Source: Deferrisoma camini S3R1 (GTDB lineage Bacteria > Desulfobacterota > Deferrisomatia > Deferrisomatales > Deferrisomataceae). From it: DNA of 64,000 nucleotides. Positions 8,229 to 15,223 of the stretch are shown piece after piece. The notes beneath the pieces were generated by a model. The model saw only the letters and a list, made by a program, of their open reading frames with translations, was not told the DNA's origin and did not search any database. Positions within the stretch are counted from its first letter, which is position 1; each line of letters starts with the position of its first letter. Both the position numbers and the translations under genes were made by a program. Location: contig NZ_JAFN01000001.1 in NCBI RefSeq assembly GCF_000526155.1, positions 3,412,264 through 3,476,263 on the forward strand. The letters are read 5' to 3'.

Positions 8229-8257
8229 ACAGTACCCGAGGATTCAAACGCTGTCAA
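8229..8257 (-). promoter_or_regulatory. Sigma-70 type promoter, probably for csp
   Basis: Minus strand TTGACA (8257-8252), 17 bp, TACTGT (8234-8229). It overlaps the last codon of the glycosyltransferase gene. Confidence 0.55.
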
Positions 8258-9345
8258 CGACTCAGGGGCCATTTTTTTGCCGTCGTCCGACGCAGAGCGG
8301 CTGCCGCCCAGAGCCCGTAGAAGGCGGCGGCGGTGAGCATCGCCGCCCCCACCACGCCGGGCCCGCTCTCCACCCATCGGGAGCCCCACCGCTCGAACCG
8401 GTCGGTCCAAGGGGTGGGCCCGTCGCCCGGCGGGATGCCTCGGCGCCGGTTCCGGCGGCAGTCCCAGGCAAAGGCGAGCTGCCATGCGTTGCGGGCCACG
8501 AACCCGCCGGTCTCCATCCACCGTCGGAGCAGGCCGAGGAACCCGCCCCGGCTGCCGTGGGCTTGCAGGAGCCGCAGGAACGGCACCAGATCCAGGTGGT
8601 CCGCCCGGGCTTGCTCCCGGTACAGGGCCGGGGCCTCGGCGAGGAACTCGTGCCAGCCCAGGTCGTGGGCGGCCAGGATCAGGGCGTTCAGAGCCTGGCG
8701 GGGCCCCATCCCCTCGACCTCGAACCGGCGGGCCGAGGTGACCACCGTGCCGGGCAGCAGGGTCCACACCCCGGTTTGGAACACCCGCCGGGCCAGGTCC
8801 TCGTCCTCCAGGAACGGAAGGGTTTCGTCGAACCCGCCGAGAGAGTCGAGGAACGATCGGGAGATCCAGATCCCCTGGTCTCCGTGGACGGTGCCGGGCC
8901 GGTTGGTGCGGGTCTTTGCCTCGTAGAAGTAGAACGCGGCGTCCCGTCCGGGGCTCGCCCGACGGAACCGGAGCCCGAAGTGGCCGGCCACCCGGTCGTG
9001 CCCCAGCCGCTCCCGTTCGCTGGCCATGTGCCGGGCCGCCCGGACCAGGAGCCCGGGGTGGGGGAGCCGGGTGTCGGCGTGGAGGAACAGGAGGTCCGGC
9101 CCCCATGCCGCCCGGGCGCCGGCGTTCAGCTGGCGGCCCCGGCCCGGCGCCGACCGGACCACCCGACACGGGAACGGCAGGGCGAGCCTGCCGGGCACCT
9201 CTGGCGTGCCGTCCCCGCTGCCGCCGTCGACCACCACGACCTCGAACTCCGTCCCCTGTTGCCGGGCCAGGTCCCGCAGCAGGCCGGGCAGGGTGGTGGC
9301 CTCGTTGCGGGTGGGAATCACCACCGAGAGGAGGGGGCCGCTCAT
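8254..9345 (-). CDS. Family 2 glycosyltransferase (selenodomain-associated transferase 2 type)
   Basis: 363 aa. N-terminal GT-A fold with SVVIPTRNEATTLPGLL at 7-23, VVVDGGSGDGT at 37-47 and the metal-binding region FLHADTRLP near 87-95. These features and the GDQGIWISR segment match the TIGR04283 group (rSAM/selenodomain-associated transferase 2). The C-terminal 150 residues are longer than usual, with a hydrophobic segment near 335-352 that may anchor the protein. No partner transferase 1 or selenodomain gene is adjacent. Sugar donor and acceptor are unknown. It is transcribed divergently from the DnaJ-related gene. Confidence 0.82.
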   Translation of the reverse strand: MSGPLLSVVIPTRNEATTLPGLLRDLARQQGTEFEVVVVDGGSGDGTPEVPGRLALPFPCRVVRSAPGRGRQLNAGARAAWGPDLLFLHADTRLPHPGLLVRAARHMASERERLGHDRVAGHFGLRFRRASPGRDAAFYFYEAKTRTNRPGTVHGDQGIWISRSFLDSLGGFDETLPFLEDEDLARRVFQTGVWTLLPGTVVTSARRFEVEGMGPRQALNALILAAHDLGWHEFLAEAPALYREQARADHLDLVPFLRLLQAHGSRGGFLGLLRRWMETGGFVARNAWQLAFAWDCRRNRRRGIPPGDGPTPWTDRFERWGSRWVESGPGVVGAAMLTAAAFYGLWAAAALRRTTAKKWPLSR

Positions 9346-9398
9346 GGAGAGGGGGGCGGTTTGGGGCGGGGGCGTCCGGGATGGTACCCTCGGCTGCC

Positions 9399-10016
9399 AT
9401 GGACCGCGCGTTTCTCCGTTCCCTGGATCCCGAGCTGCGGCGCCTGTACGCCGTGCTGCGCCGACACCCGGCAGGGCTTCGGGAGTACGAGCTCCTGGAG
9501 CGGCTGCGGGGCGACGGGCCCCTGCGGGGGCTCGGTGAGCTCGAGCTGTTTCGGGTGCACTTTTTGTTGTTTCACCACCTGTACCGCCTCCGGCAGGCCC
9601 TGGAGCGCAACGGCCGGGGCAGCCTCGAGATCCACGTGCTCCGAATCCGGCTCCTTCCTTTGCAAGGGCCGGCCCCGAACCCGCGGCGCCTTCCCGCCGC
9701 CCCCGACCCCCTGGCCGCCTACTACCTGGACCTGGGCCACCTGGTCCGCACCCGGGCCGACGACGTGCGCGAGATGCTGCGGTGGTTCTGGCGCCGGTTC
9801 CGGATCCACATGCGTAGGGAGGACGCCCTCAGGGTCCTGGGCCTGGGGCCCGGGGCTTCTGGTGGCGAGATTCGCCGTCGCTTTCGGTTGTTGGCGCGGC
9901 AGCACCATCCGGACCTCGGAGGCGATCCCGAGCGGTTCCGCGAGGTGGTCGCGGCCATGGAGGTGCTGCGGGCGTGGGAGGAGCCGACTCCGGCCTCCCG
10001 GGAAGACCGGCGATAG
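9399..10016 (+). CDS. DNAJ-related protein with C-terminal J domain
   Basis: 205 aa. The N-terminal about 130 residues match the DNAJ-related domain (PF12339 type), rich in Arg and aromatic residues; the C-terminal about 65 residues form a J domain with HPD at 170-172 in RQHHPDLGGD. The C-terminal placement of the J domain is normal for this family, which is mostly known from proteobacteria and has no settled role. An in-frame ATG at 9381 would add six residues; 9399 was chosen as the more conserved-looking start. Divergent from the glycosyltransferase gene with only about 50 bp between. Confidence 0.75.
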   Translation: MDRAFLRSLDPELRRLYAVLRRHPAGLREYELLERLRGDGPLRGLGELELFRVHFLLFHHLYRLRQALERNGRGSLEIHVLRIRLLPLQGPAPNPRRLPAAPDPLAAYYLDLGHLVRTRADDVREMLRWFWRRFRIHMRREDALRVLGLGPGASGGEIRRRFRLLARQHHPDLGGDPERFREVVAAMEVLRAWEEPTPASREDRR

Positions 10017-10020
10017 ATTC

Positions 10021-10791
10021 TCAGGCGCGGCCCCGGCACGCGGGGCACACGGCCATGCACCGGAAGCAGAAGTACTGGAACCCGATCGACCCGGCCTGGT
10101 ACAGACGCCAGAAGTGGGGATCGCGAACCATGGCCTTGCGGTCCTTCGGATCTGCGGCCCCGTACCGGCCCCAGAACGAGATGGCCGCGCCGATGCCGTA
10201 GGGCTGGGAGTTTCGGATGCAGGCCATGAGATCGGTCCTGCCCTCCTGGGCGAGGGCATTTCCCGGACACGCCTCCACGCACCGATTGCACCCGGTGCAC
10301 AGGGTGTCGTCCACTGGCCGATCCCCCGGCAGGGCCAGGTCGGTGAGCACGGCCGTGAACACCACCCGGGTGCCCATCCGGGGGTGGATCACCAGGTTGT
10401 GACGGCCGAAGGCCCCCAGCCCGGCGGCCACCGCGGCGTGGCGGAGCGACACGTCCCCCACCGCCCCCTTGGTCTCTGCGCTCATCTCCAGGGGGTACGA
10501 CGGCGGCACCGTGACGGCCCGGGCTCCGCAGGCCGACTCCAGGTGTCGGGCCAGCCGGTAGTTGCACGACCGGGCGAACTCCATCACCTCCAGCCGACCG
10601 GCCATGGCGATCTGAGGGTTGGGGCTCTCGCAGCTCGACAGCTCCCGGTATGCCAACACCACCAGGGTCTGGGCCCCGGGAAGGATCGAGTCCAGGCCGG
10701 GAGATCGGGGGCTCCGATAGGCTCCGGCCGCCGCAAATCCCACGTCGTCCGCGCCCAGTTCCCGGGCAAACGCCCGAATCGTCTCGCGCAT
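10021..10791 (-). CDS. Epoxyqueuosine reductase-like 4Fe-4S protein
   Basis: 256 aa from the ATG at 10791, which has GAAGGAAC upstream; an ATG 39 bp further out lacks a ribosome site. The C-terminal half holds a ferredoxin motif CTGCNRCVEACPG (first Cys about 165) and a second Cys set CFRCMAVCPAC at the very end, the arrangement of QueG-related iron-sulfur reductases. QueG itself makes queuosine from epoxyqueuosine in tRNA and needs cobalamin; this protein is shorter and lacks the HEAT-repeat tail, so it may be one of the related proteins of unknown substrate. Convergent with the DnaJ-related gene, 4 bp apart. Confidence 0.75.
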   Translation of the reverse strand: MRETIRAFARELGADDVGFAAAGAYRSPRSPGLDSILPGAQTLVVLAYRELSSCESPNPQIAMAGRLEVMEFARSCNYRLARHLESACGARAVTVPPSYPLEMSAETKGAVGDVSLRHAAVAAGLGAFGRHNLVIHPRMGTRVVFTAVLTDLALPGDRPVDDTLCTGCNRCVEACPGNALAQEGRTDLMACIRNSQPYGIGAAISFWGRYGAADPKDRKAMVRDPHFWRLYQAGSIGFQYFCFRCMAVCPACRGRA

Positions 10792-10963
10792 GTCGGTTCC
10801 TTCGGGGAGAGTTGGGGAGGATAGGGACATTCATAGCACCGAGCCGAAGCAGGAGCAAAGGACGCGAAGTCACACCAATTTGCGATCCAGATGGGCTGAT
10901 AGAGGGGCGATCTGGGGGAGCCGTGGCCGGGGTGCCTGACAAGGGGGTAAGACGAGGGTATCC

Positions 10964-10985
10964 ACCCATTAATGGATCGATGGGT
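10964..10985. promoter_or_regulatory. Palindromic candidate operator of the phd-type antitoxin
   Basis: ACCCAT and ATGGGT flank a 10-bp centre at 10964-10985, with a nested CCATTAATGG. It ends 15 bp before the antitoxin ATG, the expected place for an autoregulatory antitoxin site. Confidence 0.45.
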
Positions 10986-10999
10986 CAAAGGAGGCGTGC

Positions 11000-11308
11000 A
11001 TGGAACGGGTGATCGGTGCCACCGAGGCCAGGGTGCATTTCGGCAAGTGGATGCGGCACGTGCGGGCGCACGGCGGGGTCGTGATCGTTCAACGGGCGGG
11101 TCAAACGGAGGCGGTTCTCCTGTCCGCTGAAACGTACGAACGCCTCGCCGGGAGAGCACAAAGGGCATCTCCGACCCCGCTGGAGCGGGCTGCTGCCCTT
11201 CGCGCCCAAATCCTTGCCCGCCGGGGTGGGGCATTGGTGCCGCCCCCCGAGGAGGTGATGCGGAGCATCCGGGAGGAGAGGGATCGTGATCTCGCCCCTG
11301 TGCGTTGA
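11000..11308 (+). CDS. Phd/YefM-family antitoxin
   Basis: 102 aa, preceded by AAAGGAGG. The N-terminal about 55 residues (VIGATEARVHFGKWMRHV, then VVIVQRAGQTEAVLLSAETY) are a Phd/YefM DNA-binding fold; the basic C-terminal tail would wrap the toxin. Its last 23 bp overlap the start of the PIN-domain toxin gene, the usual antitoxin-toxin arrangement. The antitoxin frame is intact while the toxin is frameshifted. Antitoxins of this type repress their own promoter; a palindrome lies just upstream. Confidence 0.82.
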   Translation: MERVIGATEARVHFGKWMRHVRAHGGVVIVQRAGQTEAVLLSAETYERLAGRAQRASPTPLERAAALRAQILARRGGALVPPPEEVMRSIREERDRDLAPVR

Positions 11309-11713
11309 TGCCAGTGTGGTGGTGCGTCTGTTGGTACCTTCTGCGGGCAGCGAGACTGTGCACCACAGGTGGCAAGAGTGGGAAGAGCAGGGGCGGATCT
11401 TGGTGGCCCCCCTCGCTTCTCTGGTACGAGGTCACGAACGCGCTATACCGATACGAACTGGCGGGGTGGCTTTCGCCTGAGGAGACCCAGCAGGCGCTGG
11501 ACATGGCACTGGCATTGGGCGTTCGCGTGGTGGAGGATGGGGCCCCGCACTCCGAAGCCGCCCTGCTGGCGAGATTTGGGACTCTCTGGGACCTATGATG
11601 CTCACTACCTGGCGGTGGCCCGACGCTCGGGGGCCGAGTTCTGGACCGCCGACCAGCGACTCGTGCGGCAGGTGGCCGGGCGCCTGAACTTCGTCCGGTT
11701 GGCGACGGAGTAG
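11286..11713 (+). pseudogene. PIN-domain (VapC-type) toxin with two frameshifts
   Basis: Three frames must be joined to rebuild a PIN domain. Frame one gives the start LCVDASVVVRLLVP with the first catalytic Asp. After the CCCCCC run near 11409-11414 the sequence continues one frame over as LLWYEVTNALYRYELAGWLS. After TTTGGG near 11577-11582 it continues one frame further as TYDAHYLAVARRSGAEFW with the C-terminal Asp-rich core and ends at 11713. Each break is explained by a single extra base in a short homopolymer. VapC toxins are Mg-dependent RNases; this copy should be inactive unless the breaks are sequencing errors. Confidence 0.8.
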
Positions 11714-11870
11714 AGGCCAACCCTGATGAGCCTGCAAGGAACTTCTCGGGGATGCGGGGCATAGCGTCTGTCCGGGGGGCTTGTTGCGGGTGCCGGCGGG
11801 CTGGGCTCGTGCGGGTTTCAACGCCCCATCTGACCGCGCGGCGGCCCCCCGCAAGGGGGCCACCGCGGGC

Positions 11871-13208
11871 CTACGGGCCGAACGGCCCGGGGGATGCGAC
11901 CGCTCCCTCCGGGGGCCACAGGAACCAGCGCCACGCGGGGATCACCGGAAGGGCTTTGCCCCCCAAATCCAGCAGGTCCTCTTCGTACAGCGTTATGACG
12001 GCGGCCTGGGAGAGCCCCGTTTCGGCCATCGCCTCGTCCAGGGCGCGGAGCTCCCGCCTGCGAGTTGCCTCCCCCCGGAGGTCGGCGCAGACCTGAATCA
12101 GCCACCTGGACCCCTGCGGCGAGGTGGCGAGGAAGTCCACCTCGCGTCCCGAGCGGGTCCGGTGGTATCCGAGGTCCCAGCCCCGCCGGCGGAGCCAGAG
12201 AAACACGGCGGTCTCGAGCAACCGCCCCCATTCGGGGGTCACGGCCGGGCTCATGCAGTACGCCAGACCGGGGTCCACCGGGTACATCTTGGGGGGGTTG
12301 ACCTGCCGGCGCCTCAGCGAGCGGTCGGCCAGGGGCAGTCGGAACAGCAGGTATGCGTCCTCCAGGGCTTCGATCATCTGGTGGACCAGGGGGCGGCCTG
12401 CGGTGAGCCCCTGCGACTTGAGGTCGTTGTGCAGCTTGTTTACGGAAAACATGCCGCCGGGCGCGTGTAGGATCTGCCTCACCACATACCGGAGGGCGGG
12501 CACGTTGGTGATGCCGTGGCGTTCCGCCACGTCGCGGAGCACCACCACGTCCACGTAATCCTGCAGGATGCGCTGCCGAATCCACGGGTCCACACCCTGC
12601 ACCTCCGGGAACCCCCCTTGGGTCAGAAACTCGCCGAGTCGCGCTTCCAGAAAGGACCGGGTCGTGCCGGCCGGGGAATGCTCCGGCCTTACGAACCCGC
12701 GGTGGGCCAGGAACTCGCCGAAGTCGAACGGGAACATCTCCGTCGCGATCGAACGGCCCCGCATCGCGGTGGCGACCTCGCGGGCGAGCAGGGCGGCGGA
12801 CGAACCGGTCAGGCACACGTGGACCCGTTCGGTGTCGAGCACCCGTCGCACGAACCGCTCCCAGCCCGGCACGTTCTGGACCTCGTCGAGCAGGATCGTG
12901 GCCCCGGCCTCCCGGGCTTCGGGCACGCGGCGGTAGTACACCTGGAGCAGGAGGTCCAGGTGCTCGGCCGTCACGCCGGCGAGGCGGTCGTCCTCGAAGT
13001 TCATGTAGAGGTGATGTTCCTTGGGAACGCCGGCGGCCACACGGTCCTGGACCACCCGGTACAGAAACCAGGTCTTGCCGGACCGCCGCATGCCCACCAC
13101 GGCGTCGGCCTTCCCGGGCAGCCACGGGAGCCGCACGTTTCGGGGCGTCGGTTGGGGGAGTTCCCGTTCGTGGAACTCCGCCACCAGGCGTTCGAGAAGG
13201 GGTTCCAT
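11871..13208 (-). CDS. AAA+ ATPase of the AAA_14/DUF4143 family
   Basis: 445 aa. P-loop GMRRSGKT at 39-46, Walker B ILLDEVQN near 105-112, sensor segment HVCLTGSSA near 130, then a DUF4143-type C-terminal domain ending in a nuclease-like core (REVDFL near 360). These ATPases are widespread in archaea and bacteria, are often multi-copy, and have no agreed function; some are thought to be toxin-antitoxin-like or mobile. Two matching palindromes lie directly upstream (13225-13278). It sits among decayed toxin-antitoxin genes. A GC-rich hairpin without T-tract (about 11843-11862) follows the stop. Confidence 0.85.
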   Translation of the reverse strand: MEPLLERLVAEFHERELPQPTPRNVRLPWLPGKADAVVGMRRSGKTWFLYRVVQDRVAAGVPKEHHLYMNFEDDRLAGVTAEHLDLLLQVYYRRVPEAREAGATILLDEVQNVPGWERFVRRVLDTERVHVCLTGSSAALLAREVATAMRGRSIATEMFPFDFGEFLAHRGFVRPEHSPAGTTRSFLEARLGEFLTQGGFPEVQGVDPWIRQRILQDYVDVVVLRDVAERHGITNVPALRYVVRQILHAPGGMFSVNKLHNDLKSQGLTAGRPLVHQMIEALEDAYLLFRLPLADRSLRRRQVNPPKMYPVDPGLAYCMSPAVTPEWGRLLETAVFLWLRRRGWDLGYHRTRSGREVDFLATSPQGSRWLIQVCADLRGEATRRRELRALDEAMAETGLSQAAVITLYEEDLLDLGGKALPVIPAWRWFLWPPEGAVASPGPFGP

Positions 13209-13224
13209 GGCGCCTCTCTGGATA

Positions 13225-13278
13225 TTGTCTTCGTGGAAGACAAATCTACCATTGGTTTTGTCTTCTAGAAAGACAAAA
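13225..13278. promoter_or_regulatory. Twin palindromes upstream of the AAA+ ATPase gene
   Basis: Two copies of TTGTCTT-N5-AAGACAA: one at 13225-13243 and one, extended to 9-bp arms TTTTGTCTT/AAGACAAAA, at 13256-13278. Their centres are 33 bp apart, about three helical turns. They begin 17 bp before the ATG. The local sequence is much more AT-rich than its surroundings. A pair of operator sites for a dimeric regulator is the simplest reading. Confidence 0.6.
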
Positions 13279-13590
13279 TACCCGGACCCGCGCCTCGCCG
13301 CGGTTTCGGAGCCGGGAGGTTTGTTCAGGCACGGGAACCACGGAGGGCACAGAGGACACGGAGACCGGATCGCTTGGTGGGTGGTCGAACGGCCAGATGG
13401 GGCTTGCTGAGCGATTCGAGCGTCGTCCCCGCCCGGGGAGGCGCCCGTCTCCCGGGCCCTTCAAGGTTTCTAGAGGGTCCGACGGGCCTGGCCCATCCCA
13501 TGTACCAGCGGGCCGAACGGGTCCATCGTGGGGGTGGCGGTTTTGAACGACATCGAGGACGACGTTCAGGTCGATGAGGGCGGAGGTCAC
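13246..13590 (-). pseudogene. Truncated PIN-domain toxin
   Basis: The GTG at 13590 overlaps the stop of the antitoxin gene (GTGA), the normal coupling for a VapBC pair. The first about 20 residues (TSALIDLNVVLDVVQNR) are a clean PIN-domain start with the first catalytic Asp, but after HPH the frame reads low-complexity Pro/Gly-rich sequence and has no PIN core. The frame stays open to 13246 only because of GC-richness, running through the 9-bp repeat at 13340-13366. The domain has been cut off by a deletion or replacement. Confidence 0.7.
13340..13366. repeat. 9-bp tandem array, three units of CACRGAGGR type
   Basis: Three consecutive 9-mers of form CACGGAGGG / CACAGAGGA / CACGGAGAC, within the remnant of the truncated toxin. 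A third period class beside the 7-bp and 8-bp arrays of the window. Similar CACAGAGG strings occur in many unrelated environmental bacteria, as far as I recall. Confidence 0.6.
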
Positions 13591-13823
13591 CGGTGCTTGT
13601 CCAGCAGATGCGCCCGGTGCAGTTCCCGGGCGTCCACATGCTCCGGAACCAGTCCGGAAATGCGTTCCACCTCCGGGTGCACGGGACCCCACTGCCCGGT
13701 TCTCAGTCGGGAGAAATACCGGTCGATGAGGGCCGTCACGGTCATGCCGTGCTCCCGGGCATAGCGCTTTGCGAACTCGACCTCCTCACGCGGCAGTCGC
13801 ACGGTGAGCTTTGTCGTTTCCAT
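13587..13823 (-). CDS. Antitoxin-like ribbon-helix-helix protein
   Basis: 78 aa from the ATG at 13823; longer upstream frames have no family support. The start METTKLTVRLPREEVEFAKR followed by ARE-HGMTVTALIDRYFSR is typical of DUF6364-type ribbon-helix-helix antitoxins that partner PIN toxins. The C-terminal tail (about 50-78) would contact the toxin. The stop overlaps the GTG of the truncated PIN gene. The antitoxin appears intact although its toxin is gone. Confidence 0.72.
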   Translation of the reverse strand: METTKLTVRLPREEVEFAKRYAREHGMTVTALIDRYFSRLRTGQWGPVHPEVERISGLVPEHVDARELHRAHLLDKHR

Positions 13824-14049
13824 CGCGGTCTCCCAACTCGGGACTCGAACGTACGGCAAAAGTAGCACTCGGGTATTGCTTCCGCAATCGGTTTGGCGGG
13901 TCAGGAAAGGGTGGCGCCCGGTCGGATGCCCGCCCTTGATCTCCCTTGCCCATCCCGCGGGCAACCCTTATCCGTGACTCCGCCGCGCCGATAAGAAATC
14001 CTGGTCCTGGATGTGCACGGAACCACCGACCGCACGGAGGGTTTCCGCG

Positions 14050-14859
14050 ATGACACCACTGGCGAAATCGAAGCTGCGGGCGTTCGGCGCCCACCTTTCG
14101 ATCAGCGCCGCGGCCATGGCGGTGCTCCTGTGGCTGTTCGTCCGCCACTGGTTTCCCATGCCGTACTTCGTGGCGGACGGCGGCTGGCAGGGCCTGCGGC
14201 TCATCGTGGGCGTGGACCTGGTGCTGGGTCCCTTGCTCACCCTCATCGTGTACAACCCCCGCAAGAGCCGAAAAGCCCTCCTGTTCGACTACTCGGTGAT
14301 CGCCACCCTGCAGGCCGTGGCCTTCGGGTGGGGCCTGTGGACCGTGGCCGCCCAGCGCACGGCCCTCGTGGTGTTCGCCGACGGCGCGTTCTACTCGGCG
14401 AGCGCCGATCTTCTGCCCCTGGCCGGCGACCAGGCCGAGAAGCTCCTGGAGGACGCGGACACCACCCCGGTCTACGCCGTGATCCGCATGCCCCCGGACG
14501 AGGCCGAGCGCCAGCGCATCCGGAAGACCGCCCTCCAAACCGGCCGGCCGGTGTTCCTGCGGGGCGACTTGATGGAGCGGCTGACGGACCAAAACATCGG
14601 TATCATCCGGGAATATCCTCTCACCCTGCATGCGTGGCGCGAGAGGGCTCCTGAATGGGCGGAGAAGGCGAAAGCCTGGGTGCGGGAGAGGGGGGCGGAC
14701 CCGAAGAACGTTCTTCTCGTCCCGCTTGTTTGCAGTTACCTTCGCCTGGCGGTTGTTCTTGACCTGGATGCCTCGGTTCCTCTCGGCTTTCTCCCAGAAG
14801 GGCCCCCGGTACAAACGAAGGTGAAGGTTCGCTCGGGAGTGGACACGGCGTTCCAGTGA
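14050..14859 (+). CDS. TfpX/TfpZ-family type IV pilin accessory protein
   Basis: 269 aa; ATG 14050 has GGAGGG about 9 nt upstream. The N-terminal part holds about four membrane helices with the family's typical KSKLRAFGAHLSIS start, PYFVADGGWQGLRLIVGVD and VLGPLLTLIVYNP. A periplasmic C-terminal domain follows. TfpX and TfpZ are needed for assembly or stability of particular type IV pilin alleles in gammaproteobacteria. It opens the pilin/glycosylation block, although three pilins lie 6 kb downstream on the other strand. The C-terminal 50 residues match the family only loosely. Confidence 0.85.
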   Translation: MTPLAKSKLRAFGAHLSISAAAMAVLLWLFVRHWFPMPYFVADGGWQGLRLIVGVDLVLGPLLTLIVYNPRKSRKALLFDYSVIATLQAVAFGWGLWTVAAQRTALVVFADGAFYSASADLLPLAGDQAEKLLEDADTTPVYAVIRMPPDEAERQRIRKTALQTGRPVFLRGDLMERLTDQNIGIIREYPLTLHAWRERAPEWAEKAKAWVRERGADPKNVLLVPLVCSYLRLAVVLDLDASVPLGFLPEGPPVQTKVKVRSGVDTAFQ

Positions 14860-15223
14860 CCGGGGCTGGAGCACGAACTCGCCGGGGGCACGCGCGTCGC
14901 CCGAGGGACCACTGCAGATCGTTCTGGGCGCCCCGCGCTTCCGTGGCCATCCCATTCCAAGTTGGGTTCAAACCAAGCTCCATCCGGGCGCCGGGGGCCA
15001 GGGGCAAGGGCCCATTCTTTGCCGGGATGGGACTGCCCCAACTGGCATTGTGACGTCAACCTTTCGAATCGCCCGGTGTGGCCCCGCATGCCGGGTGGTG
15101 TGGGAGGGGACGGCAGAGACGATGCCAGCTTCGGAGGGGCGCTTGCGGGGCCGGGCCGGACGCCGGGCACCCCGATCGAGGCTGCGGACGTTGGCGGCAC
15201 AATGTAATCCTGTGGAGGTGAGC
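14860..15223. other. 364-bp intergenic stretch with no recognised feature
   Basis: Lies between tfpX/Z and the TMTC-like gene. I see no conserved frame, no terminator with a T-tract and no member of the short-period repeats. The only signal noted is a purine-rich ribosome site (GGAGG at 15214-15218) at its right end. Confidence 0.5.

Noticed and set aside
5537-9400. Minus-strand open frame of 1287 codons
   Set aside because: It is antisense to rdgB, the membrane protein, protease and csp genes, has biased Pro/Arg/Gly content and no family motifs. It stays open because the DNA is GC-rich.
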